A DNA stretch of 64,000 nt from the NCBI GenBank assembly GCA_914767885.1, contig CAJZBQ010000036.1, forward strand, positions 1,302,001 to 1,366,000. The letters run 5' to 3'. Of the stretch, positions 56,764-64,000 are shown piece by piece. Position 1 is the first letter of the stretch, and every line of letters starts with the position of its first letter. A model generated the notes under the pieces. It was not told the origin of the DNA. It searched no databases and saw only the letters and a list, made by a program, of their open reading frames with translations. Position numbers and translations under genes: made by a program. This DNA is from Blepharisma stoltei (Eukaryota; Ciliophora; Heterotrichea; Heterotrichida; Blepharismidae).

Positions 56764-58494
56764 GACAATTAAAATTAACATTTTAAAACTTAAAGAAACT
56801 GCTTCAATAATTTTAATTTTATAAGTTCTTTAGAAAAATCCATTACTGGTGATATTCTTTATTATCGCTAATTAAAAATTTAGCTTTAATTGGTTTTTTT
56901 TAAATCAAGTTAGAGCAACTTGAGATTAAATGCTCTTTAATTTTTGATCATCTATTAATAATCAGTTTATATAATGTTTTTTGAATTTACTAACTTTTGC
57001 AAAACTAGCATAAAACTATATTGATGGATGGATGTCACAATTTTCATCTTAGCCTAAAAGCCTATATTTCGAATGCTCTAGCTTGAAAATTCAGAGGAGC
57101 ATTTCAAACTATAGCTTACATGAATTTTGAATAAATCCTTCTTTTATTGATTTAATTGAGGTACCAGGAATCCAATAGTTGTCTGGATTTCATTAATTAT
57201 AGCTATTAGTAAAAATTCAATTTATGGTAAAATTTGATATTTTGCATAATTTTAAATATTAATTTGGTTAGTCAACATTTCGAATTAAAATGAACTTTAA
57301 AGAGAATTAAAAAAATTGAGACTCCAAGATTTCTTTTATGTAGAGCTAATAAGTATCACTCAAAATTTTTTTAAAATACATTCTATTAGATACCTAAAAA
57401 AATTCTGTTAAAATTACCATTTTGTGCTTAAATTAATATCGCTTGCTCCCTTTCCCTAATTAATAAATCTCAAAAAATAACAACTTGAAAAATTTTGAAG
57501 GTTAAAATATATTTAATTATAAATTTATATTTTAGAATGCAAGTTTTTAATATTTAATAGAACAACTTATAGATTTTTTATAATATTAATTATTTATACA
57601 TCAATATATTTTTTATTAAAACATTTGTTTGCTAAAGGAGAAAGTTAATTTCCCAAAAAAAAAATAATTAAATGGTTTCCTTACTGACAGAGGATAGGGG
57701 GAGTTAGAATCTTTTCTTATCTATTTATTTGCGTATTTTTGATTTCCTTAAAATAATTATCAGTTTATGCTCAAACTTCTTATCAGAAAAATACAAATAT
57801 TCCATATTTTTTAAACATCTTAAGTTTTTAGTAACTTAAATTAGCATATTTATGACTAAATCTTTAGCTCTAACTCTTCCTCTTGGTTAGTGAGCAAAAG
57901 TCTTGTACACACCATGAACAAAAATTGAAAAAAAAAATATTTTAGGTAAAAATGGGTTGTCAAAAAAAAACTCAGGATATTTTTCCTGGTACCTTTTTTT
58001 CAATCAAAATGATGGCAAATTAATAAAATCCTGTAGAATTTTATAAACTTTTTCATAAAATCTATCTAAATAAAAAAAAAGTAAAGTTTAATTTAGCGTT
58101 ATTAAATATTAATAGAAAGTTAACTCTGGAGTGAATAAAAAAAAACTTGCTCGCTCTTAGAGGAGATTTTTCTAATGGTTTTTGTTCACTCACGGAGGGG
58201 GGAAGTAATGAAATTTAATTGATATTTCTATAGTAATTAATATATATAAAGAGTATATTAGAATTAATGATTTTTGTTGATAATTCTGCTGAGAGAACCT
58301 CAAAAGGCACAATTGGAGAATTTCTAGACTGGCGATATTTATTTATTGCTGGCTAGATCAATATAAATAGCCGTAGAGTCATGCAAGATTATGGGATTTC
58401 GTTAAAGAGAATAAATAAGCAAAAGCTCTAGAGACTGTTTAGATATTTAGCATATAAATCAGAGTGTCCTAAAATTAAAATATGACGAAATAAT

Positions 58495-58640
58495 AGATTA
58501 GAGACCGAATAAATTCAGAGTTTTTAATGGCAAGTTTTATTTAGCAATTTTGAAAATCATCCAGAGACTATTTCAAGTTATCGCCCTAGGAAGTTCAGCG
58601 ATTTTGAGTCCGAAACAGAAAACTCTCCAAATAAATTTAT
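58495..58640 (+). repeat. Direct repeat, left copy (pair at 59700-59845)
   Basis: Both copies contain CAGCGATTTTGAG(T/C)CCGAAA and CAGAAAACTCT, with aligned AATTTTGAA(A/G)ATCATC upstream. They bracket about 1.06 kb whose inner part is GC-richer, so an LTR-like or composite structure is possible. Confidence 0.6.
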
Positions 58641-59699
58641 AAAGCAACCTAACAATTTCTGTTTCCATTAGCTTCAAATCTTAAAGCACCTTAATTCCAT
58701 TCAGGTCTGGTATTTATTGTATTTAATTATTGGCTTTCTTGGACTGTTTTGCTAAAGATTTTTTGTAATTATTTTTTGTGGAAAGTGATAGGTCTTCCAT
58801 TGAAATGAAGGCTATTTATCGTCGTTTTTGCAAGAAGTGCTGCTTACTATTTTCACATAATTGAGCCTATTGATAAATCTTTTACAAGAAAGAAGGAAGA
58901 TATTTGCATAAAATATAAAAAGCTACGAAAAAGTTTTAGATTTGCTATAATATCTGCCATAATTAAATATGGTATCTTATCTCAGAACTTCATGGTCAGC
59001 TATGCCGACTCCCTTAGAGCATATATTTAATTAGATCTGGCAAATTTTGCCAATCCAGAAGGACAGCAATGCTAGGCAAGCAATTCTGATAATGTGCAGA
59101 GCCTAGCCTAAGTCGGCTTTCAGAATTGGATTTACCTCAAGGGAAAAGGAGGGTTCACAGCTATAAAGTTTAAGCACAGCAAAGTCTGTAGGCAACATCT
59201 AGACGATATGGGCGACTACCTGGGTTTTACGCCCCAGGCTTTGAATTTTTTCTTTTTGCCGATAGTTCACACACAAAATTCCACTTTTTAGGAGTTTTGT
59301 TAGATAAGTCTTTGCCAACCCATGCAGCATGCCGCAAAATCCCATAGCCTTTTCACTCAATACTGAAGCCTACAAAGCTGGGAGGAGACGGAGAAACAGA
59401 CAGGTGCTATGACATCAGGTTGTGAAGAAAAGGAAATGTTGTGCTAGAGCCTAAATTCACCTGATGAGTCATCTTACTCAAAGAAGTTCTCCCTTTCGAC
59501 ATCGCAAACTGGGTGAATACCCTATGGGGATCTTGGTGACTGAGTTAAAATAGGCAGACGCAATAAACTGTAATTAAATTTTAAGGTAGAATATCTGCCA
59601 AGTGCTTAGCCTCTGTTTCTGGAAAGCACGTGGATAAAGAAACTGAATGACGAAAATAATAGAATCCTTAGAATAAATTAATTAGTTTTTAAGCTCAAT

Positions 59700-59845
59700 T
59701 AAGAGATCACATAAATTCAAATTCTTCTAATGGCAAGATTTATCTAACAATTTTGAAGATCATCAAGAGACAATTGAAAGTTAACACCCTAAGAGACTCA
59801 GCGATTTTGAGCCCGAAACAGAAAACTCTTCAAATTTGCATATAT
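59700..59845 (+). repeat. Direct repeat, right copy (pair at 58495-58640)
   Basis: Diverged by perhaps 15-20% from the left copy by eye, same orientation. Confidence 0.6.
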
Positions 59846-60194
59846 TTTTCTGCAAGAAATCCTGGACATTTAGAGTTCAAATAACAGTCTCTGACTAAGG
59901 GTGCTTTAAAGAGACTATATAAATGGATGGATCAGTGCTGAGTGGGCAAATCATTTGTTCAGCGATGTGTCCCAATAATTCTATAGGCTATACCAAAGAG
60001 ATTCTAATGAGAAAAGGGTTATTCAGAATGTTTTGAAAGCTTACTGACGAGATCATCGCAGTCCTTTATTAGTTTGGTTAATCAAATTGATCCCTTATTA
60101 TTAAAAACTAAATACAAAGTATTTGGTATATTTTTAGAATTCCCAAAGTCCAAAGCATAGCGTATCTTAAATTTATGATATCTTTAATAAATAT

Positions 60195-61259
60195 ATGGAA
60201 AGATCAGCTGATCTCCCACTCTCCGACCCCAGCGGTATCAGCCAGCCTCTTCAAAGCTCAGTGAAAGAAACCAACGAGAAATCCAGCTGTGAACTTCAAG
60301 ATATCAATCAGACCCTCATCAGTCCCAGCATTATGATCTCTAATGCAAATTTAGCATGAGATGAGATCAGAATAGAACTCACCAGAAAAGAAAACCAGCC
60401 TGTGAGTGGAGAAGAAGCCTCAAACGTTGAAACCAAGCAATCAGCAGCTTCCGTCAAAGTGGACTCAGAGCATGCAGAAAAAATCGATTTACTTGATGAA
60501 AAACTCAGAGACGTAGACATCAGCACGAAAATGGAATCAGAGTTACTACAAAATTGTTTGGAAATCGAAATAGATCAGAGGCAAAAAAATGAAGAGTATA
60601 AGGATGGTGCAAATGAACTAAAAAAACTAGAAAAGAAAATAGGGGTGCTCGAAGGAGAAATAGAAATACTAAAGGTAGAATGAAACCAATTAGCGAGAAA
60701 TTTTGAAGATGAAAAAAGCCTTAGAAAATTGCACAATGAAGAACTGGAAAGACAAATAAATCTCGTATGGAAATTCGTAACTGAAAAAGAGGAAGCAATG
60801 AAAAAAAAAATGGAAAAGCAAATGGAAGTAATCGAAGAAAACATGATAAAAGATAAAGCAGAATTTGAAACAGATTTGGAAAAAAACATGACAAAATACT
60901 TAGCAGAATTTGAAACAGAATTGGAAGAAAAGATGACAAAATACATAGTAGAATTTGAAACAAAATTAGAAAATCAAATGAAAGTATTTGAGGAAGGCTT
61001 AAAAAAAGATAGAGCAGAAATGAGGGCTGAATATAGAGAATTGGAAGAGGAAATTAGATCATTGAGAAAAGAAATCAAAAATCAAGAACATTTCAGAATA
61101 AAATTGTTAAGTCAAAGTCTTCATCCTATGAAGGACGTCTTAAATTTCTACATAGACAATTGATTGAAGAGATTGAGAAAAAACTTTATTGTCATTTATC
61201 GGCTTATTTAGGCAGGAGCCGAGCAATTTCAGAGAAATTAAAACCTTAATTGAGAATAA
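60195..61259 (+). pseudogene. Frameshifted coiled-coil gene of the SLHRQLIEQ family
   Basis: ATG at 60195 (MERSADLPLSDPSGISQPLQ); Glu/Lys coiled coil with CLEIEIDQRQKNEEYKDGAN and repeats such as AEFETELEEKMTKY. Near 61110 the family sequence (SYEGRLKFLHRQLIEEIEKK) moves to another frame, and a second shift near 61225 precedes NFREIKTLIENNDL. Homology to the 63058 gene then stops at about 61260, where an inverted copy of another gene begins. Two frameshifts plus truncation indicate a pseudogene. Confidence 0.7.
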
Positions 61260-61261
61260 CG

Positions 61262-62625
61262 ATCTTATTTGTGACATAATTCCTTGCTTATCATCGTCAT
61301 CAACCCCAAACTCAGTCAAAGTCACATCAAAAATATCTGCATAGCAGTAAAACTCTTCAAGCGTAATTCCCCTTAAATAATGTGCCGCTCTAAGTCTTCG
61401 CCTAAGTTCTAAATTCAAGCTCCCATTAATAATTTTAAACATCCCAGTCACAATCCCTTCAAAACTTTCCATGGTCGATTTCTTGAAATATTTGTTTAAT
61501 AAATCGCACGATAAAATTTTGTTATATAAACTTATGATGAATTTCTCCCAAAACTGTTCTCCACCGTATTTTATGACGATATCTTGTTCTCTTACCTTTG
61601 CGATTTTTATATTCATAGTCATTTCATCATAAGTCCCAATGACTCCCTCAATGCATTTTCTTTCGATTCCGTCATCAATTCGTTTTTCGTCACCTGGAGA
61701 TTGGTCTTGCAACATTTTTGATGAAAAATGCCCCAGTGATGGGGTCATAGGAGCTTTTGTGTGGTTAAAGCTTTCTAAATATTCATGAATGCTTTCTTCT
61801 CTGTTTATAGGACTTATTCTTCTAGGGGATTTTTGTGCATTAAGTCGGTCGATTTTCATGTTTACTTTATTTAGTCTTTCTATAATATCTTGTTCTGAGG
61901 TCAGTTCGTGAGGGATTTTTGGAGCTTTTGTGCGGATTTTGAATGGGCATGACAACACTTCTTCAACTTTTTCGCTGATTGGGTTCATTGAAGTGGTAGA
62001 AACAGGCCTGGATTCTTCATTAGGAATATCACTAATCTCGGTTTTTGCTCTTTCTAACTCCTCCGTTCTTGATTAAGTAATGCTTATAAATTGGAAAATA
62101 ATCAATTCTTAATGATGAATTTCATAGGACCGAGTATAAAACTTTTGCAATATTCTAGGTATTTGTTTTTGATAATAATTGGTAGTAGAGATATTGGAGC
62201 ATTCCTTTTGAAGCAAATTCTAATCCTGCACTTTCTATCTATAATATAATAAATGTTTTAAAAAAATAATTACACAAGTTAAATCTAGACTGATATATTT
62301 TTCTACTTATACCATCTGATCAAGCGTAGTTGGTTGTTCGATCATAGATGAGAGAGTAAATGCTCATGGTCGTGATTTTTGGGCATATCAAGCTTCATTT
62401 TTGGCTTGCTATGAATAGAATAATCTACCAAATGTTCCTTACGGTCTAATAAAACCAGTATTGTTTTTATCCTTCACAAAATCAAGGACAATTCTTCAAG
62501 TCCTCCATATTGATTAAATAAAGCACCATTTAAAAAATCTACTATATGCTCGACCATAAGTTCTATTTCTCCTATTTTTGGAAAGATTCAGCTGCATAGC
62601 AGCTATCAATAGAATTGTTTCATAA
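61262..62625 (-). pseudogene. Inverted partial copy of the globin-like gene
   Basis: Minus strand matches 38860-40212 of the globin-like gene. The globin part from MNPISEKVEEVLSCPFKIRT to DDDDKQGIMSQIRS is nearly identical (one visible change, FWG to FWE), but the last codons are replaced by antisense of the neighbouring coiled-coil pseudogene. The upstream part (62334-62625) has small deletions that break the frame. It retains the IES seen at 39241, so the copy arose from germline DNA. Confidence 0.8.
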
Positions 62626-62694
62626 AATCTATCTAAATCAAAATAATTAAAGTTAATTAAAATTTAATGAAATTTAATTTCTGTTGCTATAGTT

Positions 62695-62965
62695 ATGAAT
62701 AGATATGAGGAGTTTATTAGCTTAGATATTTTTGCTGATTCTGCTGAGAGCACTTCAAGAACAGAGTTAAAGAATTATAAGGCCGGTTATATTATTTACT
62801 GCTGGTTAGATCAATATTAATTACTGTAGAGTAAAATGATTAAAGAAATGTAATTTGGTCATTTCCTGTTTCAAAATCATATGCGAGATTATGGAATTTC
62901 GTAAAAGAGGATAAAATAAGTAAGACATGTTGGGTAGATATTTAGAATGTCCTTAAAATAGATCT
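62695..62965 (+). repeat. Dispersed repeat, related to 58262-58480
   Basis: Shared words in order: GATTCTGCTGAGAG, CTGCTGG(T/C)TAGATCAATAT, GTAGAGT, GAGATTATGGAATTTCGT, TAGATATTTAG. Divergence is substantial. Same orientation in both places. Confidence 0.55.
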
Positions 62966-63057
62966 ATTAAAATTTCTTCAACAGCAATTTCCTTAACTAG
63001 CATATATCAGATTAATATGAAAAAGAAATAATGAAGAGAATTAATTACTGAGAAGCG

Positions 63058-64000
63058 CTATCTTTCAGGAATTACTCTGTAAAGAAGTTGATGCATAGCG
63101 AAGCTCTCACTGTTTACGTCCAATTTTGAAATATATTCTTCAACTCCATCTATTTTTGAAAGAACATGATGGATGTAGCTACTGAGTCTTTTTTTGTAAT
63201 CTTTTAATTGCCTCCACTCTCTTAATCCAAAATCATAGTTTTGGTTCAGAAAAATTTCAATTTTTTGATTAATCTCTTGAGATTCAAGATTGTTTTGCTT
63301 GGTTAAGATTTTAATATCTCTAAAATCTTTCGGCTTCCGGCCTAAATGAACTGATAAGTGACGAAAAAGGCTTTGCTCAACTTGCTCTATTAATTGCCTA
63401 TGTAGAGATTTAAAAGATGCTTCATAGTATGAAGACTTTAGCATAGCGTTTTCGTTCTCTAATGTTTTCGACTTGCTCATTTCTATTCTCATCGATTTCA
63501 CCTGCGATTTTAGTTTTTTATTTTTAGCCGCCGCTTCTTCTTTGTCTTTTTTTCTGTATTCTTGATTTAGTTCCATTTCCTTCTCCGTTTCGACTTTAAT
63601 TGCTTTTATTTCCTTATCCATTTCGGCTCTTTCTGCTTTTATTTTCTTATCCATTTCGGCTCTTTCTGCTTTTATTTCCTTATCCATTTCGGCTCTTTCT
63701 GCTTTTATTTTCTTATCAGTTTCGGCTCTTTCTTTTATTGTGTTTTCTTCAATTGCTTTATTTATTTTCTCCTCCATGGATTCCAATAAGGAAATTATGT
63801 GGTTTTCATGGACTTCCTCTTCTCATTTTCTATTCCTTTTTTCGTCTTCAAGATTTCTCAATAATTGGTATTTATCTGCCTTCAGCATTTCTATTTCTTT
63901 TTCGAGCATCCTGATTTTTTTTGCTAGTCTTTTCAGTTCATTTGCATCTTCCTTATGCTCTTCAATTTTTTGCCTCTGATCTATTTCGATTTCCAAGCAA
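63058..64000 (-). CDS. Coiled-coil protein of the SLHRQLIEQ family, C-terminal part
   Basis: Frame is open to the right edge, so the N-terminus is outside. Reads CLEIEIDQRQKIEEHKEDAN at the edge, a Trp from TGA (NRKWEEEVHEN), then a tandem 13-residue repeat (KAERAEMDKEIKA, four to five copies), a further coil, KSLHRQLIEQVEQSLFRHLS, REWRQLKDYKKRLSSYIHHV and the end MHQLLYRVIPER, TAG. The repeat suggests a long single helix. The intact relative of the pseudogenes at 60195 and 40885. Confidence 0.7.

Larger units (their letters stand above)
56764..60194. other. Gene-poor stretch with repeats
   Basis: No supported gene. Includes a MITE remnant at about 58150-58208 (TTCACTCACGGAGGGGGG), a direct-repeat pair (58495 and 59700) and a GC-richer block at about 59020-59560. 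Confidence 0.5.

Noticed and set aside
60308-60963. Ser/Phe-rich minus-strand frames
   Set aside because: They are antisense to the coiled-coil gene and mirror its Glu/Lys repeats.
1-64000. Bacterial or organellar origin because UGA is Trp
   Set aside because: Eukaryotic proteins (Sec7 GEF, SKP1-like, IPP-2, FAAH-like), 15-nt introns and no ribosome-binding sites or operons rule this out.

Overview
The window looks like germline (micronuclear) DNA of a heterotrich ciliate close to Blepharisma. Three signs in the sequence support this. (1) UGA is read as tryptophan and only TAA and TAG end genes. Two full-length paralogous zinc-finger genes (33469-33879 and 35820-36230, both exactly 411 nt) show it best: one has TGA where the other has TGG in the same Trp column. 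(2) Introns are 15 nt, GT...AG. Three clear ones lie at 12705, 20751 and 51509. (3) Nearly every long gene is broken by AT-rich inserts of about 36-980 bp. Most are flanked by TA, lack GT/AG at the usable boundary, carry stops or frameshifts, and when removed between their two TAs restore a conserved protein in frame. These are best read as internal eliminated sequences (IESs). I resolve about 39 of them; exact TA choice is uncertain by a few bases for some.

Layout. 1-5789: C-terminal part of a huge beta-rich surface protein (+). 6301-7383: coiled-coil protein (-). 7566-7941: small, poorly resolved gene (+). 8240-10873: conserved protein with Cys-rich motifs (+). 11125-17028: Sec7-family ARF-GEF of the BIG type (+), with nine IESs. 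17109-18382: PAP2 phosphatase-like membrane protein (+). 18403-18890: protein phosphatase 1 inhibitor 2 (-). 18979-20470: three small genes (-). 20676-21705: CCHC zinc-knuckle protein (+), carrying a GC-rich retroelement-like insert. 21707-22650: SKP1-like protein (-). 22948-23911: class I methyltransferase (+). 24041-25558: protein with HTH-like segments (-). 25977-27479: NOXRED1/P5CR-like oxidoreductase (+).

27480-37593 is a gene-poor AT desert holding three paralogous small Cys/His proteins, GC-richer islands and inverted-repeat elements. 37594-40258 is a multi-IES gene ending in a truncated-globin-like domain. 42408-42668 is a small gene (-) and 42717-44903 a fatty-acid-amide-hydrolase-like amidase (-). 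46814-54143 is a PAS-domain multi-pass membrane protein (+) with eight IESs, two of them 0.9-1 kb. 54144-64000 is again gene-poor and rearranged. It holds a 116-aa gene, a frameshifted coiled-coil pseudogene, an inverted partial duplicate of the globin-like gene that includes its IES, and a second coiled-coil paralogue running off the right edge.

The genes are unrelated housekeeping and signalling functions and form no operon. What unifies the window is its germline architecture: MITE-like elements, palindromes, minisatellites and retro-insertions sit inside coding sequence, at places where exact removal restores the gene. No tRNA, rRNA or CRISPR was found.
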